Of a stretch of DNA of 24,142 bases, positions 15,829 to 23,414 are shown one piece after another. The position numbers were made by a program, and so were the translations under genes. This stretch comes from a virus, in the IMG/VR virus record IMGVR_UViG_3300013129_000033, positions 1-24,142 of that record; one strand, written 5' to 3'. Position 1 is the stretch's first letter, and each line of letters opens with the position of its first letter. The notes under the pieces were generated by a model that did no database searches, was not told where the DNA came from, and was given only the letters and a program-made list of their open reading frames with translations.

Positions 15829-16610
15829 GATTTTTGTTTCTTTTTCTCTTGTATTATTTTATTTATTGTATCAACAAGCAGATACAATTCTCTCATTGTT
15901 ATCGTCTTGATATGGTCATAACCCACACTAAATTCTTTGTTTAAATTATATGAAAGAGAGTAATATTCTGCTATATTTTCTTGATAGATAAAATTTAAAA
16001 TGTATAAAAAACACTCATTATTAAACGTTAGTTGCCTTAAAAAGTTACTTTGAAAATATTCTGACTCAATAAAATTATTATTTTTAAGTTGCATGTTTTG
16101 AATTAGTGTGTATAATTTTACAGGGAGAGAGGGAAGATTTTTATTATCTATCTCGTTTATTATTTTATTTTCAGTACTATTTTTTATTGAATATATTACA
16201 ACATCGCTCTTACAGGCCAAGTTTTGTGGTATACAATAATTAATTTCGATATCTCCTTCAGTGTATGTACCATTTAAGATATATTTTTTATCTGATATTT
16301 CATTGTAGATTCTTACAAGACTTGTTTTTTTGCTTATTTTGGAGTCTGAACCAGCGCTTTGAATAATAATATTTGTATCAAAAGAATGACTTAATATTTT
16401 TTGGGATAGTAAATAAAGAAACTTATCAAAAGAATTTAATATTGTAGTATCCTTTGAATATTCTTCAAACTTAGTTTGGCAAAACATATCAACCCCTATA
16501 TAATCTTCATTAGCCAATAAAAAATGGAGATCAATACAGTCTTGAGTTGTAAACTGCTTTGTTAAAACATCTTTTTTAGTAGAATAAATATTAAATGTAT
16601 AATACGGCAC
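15825..16610 (-). CDS. Uncharacterised protein in the chaperone pair upstream of the tape measure, 261 aa
   Basis: A 261-aa protein that I cannot name. It has an N-terminal beta hairpin (PYYTFNIYSTKKDVLTKQF), a helical part, a beta section around residues 110-150 (KKYILNGTYTEGDIEINYCI) and a helical C-terminus ending in lysines (IIQEKKKQKS). Length, soluble character and position between tube-like proteins and the tape measure suggest a tail assembly chaperone or hub assembly factor comparable in place to T4 gp26/gp51. It starts with GTG. A TTGACA/TATAAT pair with 15-bp spacing lies just upstream. It overlaps the next gene by four bases (ATGA), indicating coupled expression. Confidence 0.6.
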   Translation of the reverse strand: MPYYTFNIYSTKKDVLTKQFTTQDCIDLHFLLANEDYIGVDMFCQTKFEEYSKDTTILNSFDKFLYLLSQKILSHSFDTNIIIQSAGSDSKISKKTSLVRIYNEISDKKYILNGTYTEGDIEINYCIPQNLACKSDVVIYSIKNSTENKIINEIDNKNLPSLPVKLYTLIQNMQLKNNNFIESEYFQSNFLRQLTFNNECFLYILNFIYQENIAEYYSLSYNLNKEFSVGYDHIKTITMRELYLLVDTINKIIQEKKKQKS

Positions 16611-16617
16611 TAATATA

Positions 16618-16644
16618 ATTATACTCTTTTAACTAAATTGTCAA
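16618..16644 (-). promoter_or_regulatory. Possible sigma70-like promoter before the chaperone pair
   Basis: On the minus strand both hexamers are exact consensus, TTGACA (16644-16639) and TATAAT (16623-16618), but the spacer is only 15 bp. The -10 ends 7 nt before the GTG start. The -35 lies within the last codons of the upstream gene. In an AT-rich sequence this could be chance. Confidence 0.35.
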
Positions 16645-17517
16645 CGGATTGAAAGTTATTTCGTAATTTGTATAGCAAAAATTAGTAAGTACAGTCTCTA
16701 GAGAATTTTCTGAAGATTGGGTATAATCTAGCGTACCCATGTCCTTAGGGAAGCAATTTTTAAAAACAATAGTTTTTCTTACATTCCATGGGTTGTTATA
16801 ATTAGGAATTACTGAATTGGAGTTACTGTTCAACTGAGCGTTAGCTTGTCTTTGTTGGTCAGTCTTTCCTACACCTGTTCTTGTCATTAAATAGCAGGTA
16901 ATATCTTGTTTTAAATCATATATACCTTTGTTAGCGCTAATAGCATTGTTTCTTGCAATAGAAGAGTAATATGACATTAAAATAATCCAAGGTCTAATTA
17001 CGTGATCAATGAAGCTTACTGAGCTCTCATAAAATGAGAGAGAAAGGCTATTTAAATTACCACTACTTCTGCTGCCTACATACGGAACACTTCTAAACCC
17101 CCTTATTTCCATTTCTGGAACTGTAGAAAAATTATTTTCTCCTGCAAAATTAAAAGATCTACAAAAAATACATCCAATATTTCGAGTAAGTTTATTGTTA
17201 GATAAGGAATTAATAGCATGATCGTTATTTCTAAATATTTCACTTAGACCATTTAAATTCTGTTCTCCTATTAAGAAAGGTATATTAAAGCTAACCATCC
17301 AAAAAGATTTTAACGGTACAGATGCTGCATATTGAGAAAGAGCATCAAGAAACTGATTTTGTGGGTTTCTTATATCTACCCCAATATTTGTAATCAATGG
17401 AGGGGGGTTGTACGGCAATTGCTGACTAGCAATATTTGAAATTGCCCCGCTACTATTAATAGGTGGTTGATTACCTGTTGAATTTGTAGCGTTTAACAAC
17501 GCTAAGAGATCAGCCAT
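16633..17517 (-). CDS. Tube-fold tail protein, 294 aa (third gp19-like protein)
   Basis: A 294-aa protein with a disordered N-terminal 60 residues (Asn/Pro/Ser-rich) and a core that looks like the gp19/tube fold: KSFWMVSFNIPFLIGEQNLN, a central PEMEIRGFRSVPYVGSRSSG strand pair, LNSLSLSFYESSVSFIDHVI with the following RPWIILMSYYSS helix, and a closing strand FCYTNYEITFNPLTI. Compare the tail tube protein, where 'F-x-x-P-G, D-L-T-F-Y, I-x-x-F-F' appear in the same order. Its role may be a tube adaptor or terminator, or a minor tube protein. It starts a late operon with a 5-nt-gap late box after the terminator that closes the sheath/tube operon. Confidence 0.68.
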   Translation of the reverse strand: MADLLALLNATNSTGNQPPINSSGAISNIASQQLPYNPPPLITNIGVDIRNPQNQFLDALSQYAASVPLKSFWMVSFNIPFLIGEQNLNGLSEIFRNNDHAINSLSNNKLTRNIGCIFCRSFNFAGENNFSTVPEMEIRGFRSVPYVGSRSSGNLNSLSLSFYESSVSFIDHVIRPWIILMSYYSSIARNNAISANKGIYDLKQDITCYLMTRTGVGKTDQQRQANAQLNSNSNSVIPNYNNPWNVRKTIVFKNCFPKDMGTLDYTQSSENSLETVLTNFCYTNYEITFNPLTI

Positions 17518-17522
17518 ATAAT

Positions 17523-17530
17523 TATTTATT
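17523..17530 (-). promoter_or_regulatory. Late promoter box for the 294-aa tube-like gene
   Basis: AATAAATA followed by ATTAT and ATG, a 5-nt gap, with no Shine-Dalgarno. It lies 20 bp downstream of the terminator, so this gene needs its own promoter. Confidence 0.7.
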
Positions 17531-17550
17531 AATTAATTCTATTTTAGTAT

Positions 17551-17579
17551 AAAAAAACCCCAGCTTTTGGCTGGGGTTT
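17551..17579 (-). terminator. Intrinsic terminator after the tail tube gene
   Basis: On the minus strand a perfect 10-bp stem AAACCCCAGC / GCTGGGGTTT with a 5-nt loop CAAAA is followed by a run of T residues (seven including the end of the stem). It lies 16 bp after the tube stop codon and is the only clear factor-independent terminator in the window. It closes the sheath-tube transcript. Confidence 0.92.
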
Positions 17580-17595
17580 GTTGATATTGTTTTTA

Positions 17596-18168
17596 TTATG
17601 GTATTGGTACGCGAGCTGGAGTAAGTGGTCCTACTACAGCAGAAGGGAATGTCTTTTCCCAGAATTGATAGGCAATCCCAGCAGTAAAGGATAGCACATT
17701 TCCTTGACCTGTTGTATCCATTGATAGTGCTCCTACACTTGTTGGATAAATACCAATTAAAGTGTAACCGGTAGTTACAGCTTCTGGTGATATATTATTG
17801 TAAGTATAGAAAGAAATCACATTAGATTGGCTTACAGTATAAGCACCTCCAGATGATCTATTATCAAATGTAGCATAAGAAATAGCTTCAAAGAAAGATC
17901 TAATAACTTGTGGTTGGTCACAATAGAAAGTTAAGTCCATTGTTCCAGTGTATTGAGCAGTACCAGGCACTGAAAAATTCAGACCCATAAAAGGTACAGG
18001 TACTGAATTAATCGTACGGGCTGGTATTTCTGCAGTTCTTAAATATACTAGATCAGTCTCTGTTAGAGAAAAACCTTCATAAAGTAAATTACTGATTCTA
18101 TATTGGTGATCGCGCAAGAAATCTCTTTGCTGCATCACGTTGAAATATTCTGTTATGTTTAGTGGCAT
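17596..18168 (-). CDS. gp19: Major tail tube protein gp19
   Basis: A 190-aa protein (T4 gp19 is 163 aa). Tube-family pattern: DHQYRISNLLYEGFSLTETD at the start, the loop and strand of TAEIPARTINSVPVPFMGLN, the conserved FSVPGTAQYTGTMDLTFYCD strand, and QPQVIRSFFEAISYATFDNR, the helix after it. The C-terminal domain ends in a strand YQFWEKTF. gp19 hexamers stack to form the inner tube through which DNA passes. It follows the sheath gene by about 20 bases, as in T4, has its own good Shine-Dalgarno (AAGGAA, 8-nt spacing), and is followed by the terminator. It is probably transcribed from the sheath promoter. Confidence 0.92.
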   Translation of the reverse strand: MPLNITEYFNVMQQRDFLRDHQYRISNLLYEGFSLTETDLVYLRTAEIPARTINSVPVPFMGLNFSVPGTAQYTGTMDLTFYCDQPQVIRSFFEAISYATFDNRSSGGAYTVSQSNVISFYTYNNISPEAVTTGYTLIGIYPTSVGALSMDTTGQGNVLSFTAGIAYQFWEKTFPSAVVGPLTPARVPIP

Positions 18169-18176
18169 ATGTTAAA

Positions 18177-18182
18177 TTCCTT
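18177..18182 (-). promoter_or_regulatory. Shine-Dalgarno of the tail tube gene
   Basis: AAGGAA lies 8 nt before the ATG, in a gene that has no late box of its own. This contrasts with promoter-proximal genes, which lack such sites. Confidence 0.75.
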
Positions 18183-18189
18183 TTTTGTA

Positions 18190-20685
18190 TTAAATTAACT
18201 CGTTAAAATTCTGGTCAGTTCTAGTTGCATAGAAGTTTACCAAAATAAACTCTGCTGCGCGAGTAGGTTTAATGTAGATATCAACAACCAATTGGTTGTT
18301 ATCAATTACATTTGGAGTGTTATTTCTAGCATCGCAAACGATGAGGTAGTCATACATACCCTGGTTATTCTTAACGTCTTCGAAGATTGGGGTTAAAACG
18401 TTAATAACACTTGTTCTTGTAAAGAGAGTATTAGGTTCGAATACAAAATACTTGAGTGTCGATCTTGTAATCTTCTCCAAATACAAGAACAATCTTCTAA
18501 CATTAATTCTGTCAAAGGCAGAAGGTGTTGACAACTTAGTCTTTTGACCGAATACTGTAATTCCGTCGTTAGGGAACTTAGTAATTGGATTAATACCTTG
18601 CTTGTAAATTAAATCTCTGTTGCGTTGGCTTGGAGATACTGCAATATCAAGCACAGGTGTTGGGAACTTACCTCTTGTAAACCCTGCTGGAGCAAACCAT
18701 GGAGCGAAGTTAGCGTCATCCTTGGCCATCATACCAGCAATTAAACCAGAGACTGGAATCCAAACATTAGCACCAGAAGTTAAATCGTTGATTAAAGCCC
18801 AGTTACCATACACTGTAGCATAACTTGTGCTTGTTGTATCAAATTGATTTCTTAATGGAGTATTAATGTGCTGAGTAAAAGTATTATTTCTGTTAGAAAG
18901 AACCTTTGTTTTTGCACCTGTTACGAAGATTGGGCGTAGAGGATCAGCAATAAACAAGTGATCCTTTCTTATATCCTGTGCAAATGTTCTGAACTGTTCG
19001 TAAACAGCCAAATAATTGTTCTTCAAGTCTTGAGCATTATATGTGAATGGAGCATTTCCTACATTTGGCACAGATGTTGAAAGAGAGTCTTCAGTTAGAT
19101 TACCATTTGTACGATAGAAACCAGTTGATGGTGTACCGCTTGGAGTTTCACCAATGTCAACAACGATTGTATCATCATACGCCTGCAACTGAGCGGATGG
19201 TGAACTTAGCGTATTGCAAATAGAATACATTGTACCTAAACCAGCTTCAACAGATAAGTCGATTCTTAAAGCATCGACATCATCGATTGTTTGGAATACT
19301 CTGTCAATCTTAGCTGGTGTGTTACCAATTGCAAATGTAGCAGCAGCATTATCAACATTGTTGAGTACTGTTGGACCGTAGCTATAAAGCGAGTCAATTG
19401 GATTGAGATAGAAATTTAAATATGATTGAAAGTTTGCAAAAAAAGCACCGCTAGAAGGGGAAACCCAAGCGGCTAAACCAGCACCGTAAAGAGGTGTATT
19501 AGCGAAAGAAGCGTTTGCTTTTACTTGTTCTGTTTTTGCTAAAGTATCGCTGGCAGAATGGTTAAAGATGACGAACTTGCTTGGCTTACCCTCAGGGTTT
19601 GTCCAATCGCCAGCAACTGTGGAGATATTTGGGTTTACAACAATCGAGATGTAAGTCGAACTATCCTCTACATCACCGAGGAAGAAACCTACTGGCTGTC
19701 CACCGTTTTGAGACTGAACCTGTCTTCTGCTGTTGAAAGAGCCTAAGAAACCATCTGGGAATGTATAGTCCAATGTTACAGCTTGTGGGGTATAAATTGA
19801 CTGTCTTAGCTTAGCAACCTTGACGCTAACAGAATCAATAAACGCTCCTTGGAACAAGTTAATATTTGGGTCTTGTTGCTCAATTTGACGAGAAACTGAT
19901 TGAGTATTGCTTGTTACAGTAGATTCAAGCTGGAAGTTAAGTCTTGTTTGAGGGATAGTTAGATAATTAGAGTAACCAATGTGACCAGAATTTATAGGCG
20001 CATACTTAATATTAGTAACACTGTTAAAATTAGATTGCGGATCAGTATCTAAGCTATCAGCAAAACCTACTGTATAACCTTCAAAAGATTTACTATCAAA
20101 GGTTGATTGGAACTTGTTGAGAACAAGAAAACCGGCAGAGGCTAAAGAAGAAATAGTATCAAAATTATTACCTGTACCAATAAAATGTAATGCTTGGGAT
20201 GAATCTACCCAATCAATATTTCCTTGAACAATAGATAGATACTCTTCTTCAGTTAATTCCAAATATTCAGGAGCACCGATGAAATAACCAGATAATTCCT
20301 GTGAAAAAGATACTGAAGCAGCAGAACTGGCAATAAACGCAGTTTGTTCAAATGGAACTGCTGGGTAAGCTAAGCAGCTGTACTTAGTTGTAGAAGACCC
20401 TACACCAGTTCCAGAGCCGTAAGGTAATCTGGAAACGATGGGTCTACCACCCCCGTTAAGAACCCCTCTTACTGAGTAGTAAAAGTATCTTTCTGCTGCA
20501 TTTGTAGGGTTGCCATAAATAGTTGAAAATGTTTGAATATCAGGAATTTCAAGCACCTCTTCAATCGGGCCTTGAGTTGCATATCCTAAAACCAAAACAT
20601 TTGTACCATTTGGAACAACCGCTCTAAGAGATAAATCTATCTCATTAATTTGAACACCAGGACTTTCTATAGTTTGTGTTGGCAT
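18190..20685 (-). CDS. gp18: Contractile tail sheath protein gp18
   Basis: An 831-aa protein, clearly longer than T4 gp18 (659 aa). The N-terminus MPTQTIESPGVQINEIDLSL and the following VPNGTNVLVLGYATQGPIEE are typical of T4-like sheath proteins. The C-terminal domain is the conserved one: RINVRRLFLYLEKITRSTLK, FVFEPNTLFTRTSVINVLTP, a YDYLIVCDARNNTP strand and the final strand ending NFYATRTDQNF. This domain carries the extended arms that link sheath subunits. The extra length lies in the central, surface-facing part (about residues 150-480), where sheath proteins vary. The ATG is 10 nt after a CATAAATA late box, with no Shine-Dalgarno. Confidence 0.96.
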   Translation of the reverse strand: MPTQTIESPGVQINEIDLSLRAVVPNGTNVLVLGYATQGPIEEVLEIPDIQTFSTIYGNPTNAAERYFYYSVRGVLNGGGRPIVSRLPYGSGTGVGSSTTKYSCLAYPAVPFEQTAFIASSAASVSFSQELSGYFIGAPEYLELTEEEYLSIVQGNIDWVDSSQALHFIGTGNNFDTISSLASAGFLVLNKFQSTFDSKSFEGYTVGFADSLDTDPQSNFNSVTNIKYAPINSGHIGYSNYLTIPQTRLNFQLESTVTSNTQSVSRQIEQQDPNINLFQGAFIDSVSVKVAKLRQSIYTPQAVTLDYTFPDGFLGSFNSRRQVQSQNGGQPVGFFLGDVEDSSTYISIVVNPNISTVAGDWTNPEGKPSKFVIFNHSASDTLAKTEQVKANASFANTPLYGAGLAAWVSPSSGAFFANFQSYLNFYLNPIDSLYSYGPTVLNNVDNAAATFAIGNTPAKIDRVFQTIDDVDALRIDLSVEAGLGTMYSICNTLSSPSAQLQAYDDTIVVDIGETPSGTPSTGFYRTNGNLTEDSLSTSVPNVGNAPFTYNAQDLKNNYLAVYEQFRTFAQDIRKDHLFIADPLRPIFVTGAKTKVLSNRNNTFTQHINTPLRNQFDTTSTSYATVYGNWALINDLTSGANVWIPVSGLIAGMMAKDDANFAPWFAPAGFTRGKFPTPVLDIAVSPSQRNRDLIYKQGINPITKFPNDGITVFGQKTKLSTPSAFDRINVRRLFLYLEKITRSTLKYFVFEPNTLFTRTSVINVLTPIFEDVKNNQGMYDYLIVCDARNNTPNVIDNNQLVVDIYIKPTRAAEFILVNFYATRTDQNFNELI

Positions 20686-20695
20686 ATGTTTTAAT

Positions 20696-20703
20696 TATTT
20701 ATG
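20696..20703 (-). promoter_or_regulatory. Late promoter box for the sheath-tube operon
   Basis: CATAAATA, then ATTAAAACAT, then ATG (10-nt gap). The predicted leader is about 5 nt. The purine run AAAA lies in the leader but no SD core is present. Confidence 0.68.
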
Positions 20704-20721
20704 TTTTGGCAATTAAATTTT

Positions 20722-21363
20722 TTACGGAATGATGTTAAAAGTTAATTGACTGAACTCAAAAGAAAAGCTCGAAGCTATCTCTTCACTAGCCTGATAATTA
20801 AAATTAATTCCATTGAGAGAAGTTGCAAAGCATTGGGTAAAAACAAATTCTCCTAACACCTGATTGTACTCGTTCAAAGGTAATAATGAAATTTGGGAGG
20901 CATATTTTGGTATGTAGCTAGGCTTTTTAGGGTCTATTAAAGTCTTTGTACCAGGATCTAATAACCCTGAATTATTTTCAGCATCAAAAACAGATTTTTT
21001 TGGATCGTTTAATAAAGCAAGCCACTTCCAAATAACATAGTAATTGTAAAACTCACTATCAATTGTAAAGTTAACTGTTACAGGATCGTAGGCTGGTCTT
21101 GAAAATGAAGTAACCTTTGGTACCTGTCCCTGAAAAGGTACACTTACCGAAGGTACACTAATAGCCGGTACTACATTTCCCCATACAGACATTTGTAACT
21201 TATCAGAAATAATCTTTGATGGTGTCTCATCACCGTACCTGACATCGATTTTTCTTAATGCCTCTGGCATTGTTAAAATAAGAACAAACTTATCAACCCT
21301 AGCCTTGTTAAGAATAGCCTGGTTGAGGTAATTATGTTTTTCTGTTAAATCTCTATAACTCAT
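20722..21363 (-). CDS. Tube-fold tail protein, 213 aa (second gp19-like protein)
   Basis: A 213-aa protein with the order of elements seen in tail tube proteins: DKFVLILTMPEALRKIDVRY, a strand ISVPSVSVPFQGQVPKVTSF, the strand and helix RPAYDPVTVNFTIDSEFYNY followed by YVIWKWLALLND, and a final domain with FVFTQCFATSLNGINFNYQA ending in a strand FSFEFSQLTF. I start it at ATG 21363, one base after the preceding stop and with GGAA 10 nt upstream. A longer GTG-start reading would overlap the upstream gene by about 60 bases and adds sequence unlike the family. It could be a tube terminator or head-side tube protein (gp3-like role). It precedes the sheath gene. Confidence 0.68.
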   Translation of the reverse strand: MSYRDLTEKHNYLNQAILNKARVDKFVLILTMPEALRKIDVRYGDETPSKIISDKLQMSVWGNVVPAISVPSVSVPFQGQVPKVTSFSRPAYDPVTVNFTIDSEFYNYYVIWKWLALLNDPKKSVFDAENNSGLLDPGTKTLIDPKKPSYIPKYASQISLLPLNEYNQVLGEFVFTQCFATSLNGINFNYQASEEIASSFSFEFSQLTFNIIP

Positions 21364-21364
21364 A

Positions 21365-21673
21365 TCAGCATTTCCATCTTCTACGAGCTGCACAACCTCT
21401 TGTATCCTTGCCTCCACAACCACCTGAAGGTATCCAGGCCTTGGATCTAGAACAGAAGCTCTTGCGTCTCTTAGAAGCCTTAGAACCTTTCTTTACTTTT
21501 CCAGTTACGGGTGCCTTTAATTTGCTACCTGTTGCTCTGTTATATTTGGCTCTACCTTTTGCAGTCAAACCAGCACCTTTGCTGGCTGGTAATTTTTCTC
21601 CACGCTTTATTGATAAAGAAGGCCCTTTTTTGGCTTCAGTCAACAACTGCTCAACAAGTTGATTGTAAGTCAT
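21365..21673 (-). CDS. Small basic phage protein (DUF6321-like), candidate head internal protein, 102 aa
   Basis: A 102-aa, strongly basic protein. The core has the pattern KGAGLTAKGRAKYNRATGSK, then LKAPV, KASKRRKSFCSRSKAW, DTRGC and ARRRWKC at the very end, which I recall as the domain of unknown function DUF6321 found in phages. It has four cysteines (74, 86, 94, 102). The N-terminus MTYNQLVEQLLTEAKKG resembles T4 internal proteins (MKTYQEFIAEA) and contains L-x-E (LTE, residues 11-13), the T4 prohead protease recognition type. I start at ATG 21673 because a GATAAATA late box ends 5 nt before it. The upstream ATG at 21700 lies inside the terminase gene. A DNA-binding packaged protein is my hypothesis. 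Confidence 0.78.
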   Translation of the reverse strand: MTYNQLVEQLLTEAKKGPSLSIKRGEKLPASKGAGLTAKGRAKYNRATGSKLKAPVTGKVKKGSKASKRRKSFCSRSKAWIPSGGCGGKDTRGCAARRRWKC

Positions 21674-21678
21674 AATAT

Positions 21679-21686
21679 TATTTATC
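21679..21686 (-). promoter_or_regulatory. Late promoter box for the small basic protein
   Basis: GATAAATA followed by ATATT and ATG, a 5-nt gap. The TAA in the box is the terminase stop codon. This decides the start of the 102-aa gene. Confidence 0.72.
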
Positions 21687-23394
21687 TCCAACGCTCCCAT
21701 CCTTGAGAAATTAAATCTTCCATTTCTGGGTTTTCTGGCTCATTGCCGAAGTTAGTAAAGAAAGAAGGCATCTCGTTAAAGTCTTCTTCGCTATCTTTAT
21801 CTTGAGCAATTTTTCTATTTGTTAAAATCCCAAAATCATCAACAAACTCCCCTGGTTGAGAATAGCTCAATCTCTTAATTTTGAATGGTTTTTGATTCTT
21901 ATCATACTCTAAAACCTCAAAATACTTCTCACAAACTTCTCTGTCAAGAATAATTAAGGCCCAGGCCATACCCATTACTCTGTCATCTAACTCCCCAGAT
22001 CTAGCACTCCAGGTACCGTTTTTGTTTCTTGTAAAACTCTTTAATTCATTGAGTAGATCAACAGATTTGATCTTTACTCTCATAGTTTCATTCAACCAAT
22101 ATCTCATATTGGTCATACACTTGTACTTGGTGTTTGTATGAGAATGAATTCCAGGTCTATCAAAATGTATCTTGCCAGATTTAACAGTGTATGTTACAAT
22201 CTTGGTGTAATTGTATTCGTTTTTAAGGTTATCGCAAACACCACCACCATGATTATTACGCTCAATCAAAACCGGAGGAGAACCCCAGTGCTTACATATC
22301 TGATTAATCTTTTGAGTGAACGTGTAGGGGTTGATATTGTTGTTGCAGTACTCTGCTACCTGACGAATATTAGTTAAATCTGTAATATCAATCACCTCTA
22401 CTGAGCTAGCATTTTGACCTACACCTTCTGCGACGTCAACACCTATAACATATAAGCTAGCCTTATTTGGGTTTTCCCACATCTTATATGACCCATCTTC
22501 AAAAATATGCAAAGGTGGAGCAATATTTGATTTTAAATGCTCATATAATTTGTCTGATAGAGTGCTCTCCCCAACTTCAATAAATTCGTTGCCGAACTCT
22601 TGATTGAATGTCTCTTCACTGCCAATTTCTCTAATTGTATTCTGCTTCCAAACTTCATCTCTACCAGGTATTTCCCACCAATCAATGCGTTCTGCAGCCC
22701 AACCATTTTTTCCTTCAATGGCTCCAGAATACAAATCATAAAACAAATTCTTTGTACCGTTAGGAGTAGAAGCAACAAATATCTTGGATTGTTTGGATGA
22801 AGAAATAATTGGAAAAACAGATTTCCAGAACTTGTCAACAATGTTATTTGGAATGAAAGCCAACTCATCCAAGATTAGAACGTTTACGGAATCACCGCGA
22901 CCAGCATCAGAACTTGTAGTAGAAATACCAATTGAAGAGTCATTTTCTAGTGTTATAGATGTTTTACCGTATTCTTTTACCCCTGGTTTCAAGTAGTTCG
23001 GTAACATCTCATAAGCCGTGCGTATACGACGAAAGATGTTTATCGCTGTCTTCTCTTTGTTAGCTACAACAAGTACTCTCTTATCCTTGTTGAAGCATGC
23101 AATCCAAAGGGCATAGATTGTCATTAGAGTCGTTTTTCCTGATTGGCGACTCGCTAGCAATGAAACAAATCTTTCCTCATCCAAGGCTTTAAGGACTCTT
23201 AATTGACAAGGATGCAGTTTAATTAACTGTTTGCCTTTATCTAGATTAATAATATAGAAAAAGGTTTGAGCAAAGTATAAGATATCATCACGACTATTCT
23301 CCAAATGCTTGAGCATTTCAGGAGTCCAATCAAATTGTGTGTCTGGTTTGGGGAGATTTTTATTACCTAAGTAGTAATTTTCTTCGGCTGGCAT
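21682..23394 (-). CDS. gp17: Terminase large subunit gp17
   Basis: A 570-aa DNA packaging motor and headful nuclease (T4 gp17 is 610 aa). ATPase domain: Walker A SRQSGKTT at residues 82-89, Walker B VLILDE at 172-177 followed by LAFIPNN, and the coupling motif STPNG at 209-213. Nuclease domain of RNase H fold: first Asp in VIGVDVAEG (Asp320), Glu378 in VLIERNNHGGG, and acidic residues Asp470/Asp471 in ELDDRVMG. Both domains appear intact. The ATG is 5 nt after a TTTAAATA box and has no Shine-Dalgarno. It is divergent from the scaffold-like gene with only 20 bases between start codons. The small terminase is not adjacent, unlike T4. Confidence 0.97.
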   Translation of the reverse strand: MPAEENYYLGNKNLPKPDTQFDWTPEMLKHLENSRDDILYFAQTFFYIINLDKGKQLIKLHPCQLRVLKALDEERFVSLLASRQSGKTTLMTIYALWIACFNKDKRVLVVANKEKTAINIFRRIRTAYEMLPNYLKPGVKEYGKTSITLENDSSIGISTTSSDAGRGDSVNVLILDELAFIPNNIVDKFWKSVFPIISSSKQSKIFVASTPNGTKNLFYDLYSGAIEGKNGWAAERIDWWEIPGRDEVWKQNTIREIGSEETFNQEFGNEFIEVGESTLSDKLYEHLKSNIAPPLHIFEDGSYKMWENPNKASLYVIGVDVAEGVGQNASSVEVIDITDLTNIRQVAEYCNNNINPYTFTQKINQICKHWGSPPVLIERNNHGGGVCDNLKNEYNYTKIVTYTVKSGKIHFDRPGIHSHTNTKYKCMTNMRYWLNETMRVKIKSVDLLNELKSFTRNKNGTWSARSGELDDRVMGMAWALIILDREVCEKYFEVLEYDKNQKPFKIKRLSYSQPGEFVDDFGILTNRKIAQDKDSEEDFNEMPSFFTNFGNEPENPEMEDLISQGWERWR

Positions 23395-23401
23395 ATAAAT
23401 A
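23394..23401 (+). promoter_or_regulatory. Late promoter box for the scaffold-like gene
   Basis: A perfect TATAAATA whose first base is also the first base of the divergent terminase start codon. The ATG of the plus gene is 13 nt further on, giving a predicted leader of about 8 nt. Confidence 0.72.
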
Positions 23402-23407
23402 TTTAAA
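23400..23407 (-). promoter_or_regulatory. Late promoter box for terminase gp17
   Basis: TTTAAATA on the minus strand, one mismatch to consensus, followed by TTTAT and ATG (5-nt gap). It overlaps the divergent plus-strand box by two bases. Confidence 0.58.
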
Positions 23408-23414
23408 ACTATTT

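Noticed and set aside
17551-17579. Terminator hairpin read as bidirectional
   Set aside because: On the plus strand the stem is followed by GTTGATATTG instead of a T run, and no plus-strand gene ends there; only the minus-strand terminator is supported.
21364-21423. GTG-started N-terminal extension (20 residues) of the 213-aa tube-like protein
   Set aside because: It lies entirely within the coding end of the upstream basic protein and is an out-of-frame reading of its Gly/Cys/Arg-rich codons; the ATG just after the stop is more natural.
21408-21662. Plus-strand 84-aa frame opposite the small basic protein
   Set aside because: Antisense shadow; the minus-strand frame has a recognisable domain, promoter box and start.
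21674-21700. Upstream ATG of the small basic protein (MGALEINNI extension)
   Set aside because: It lies within the terminase gene and upstream of the late box; the resulting N-terminus would hide the internal-protein-like start.
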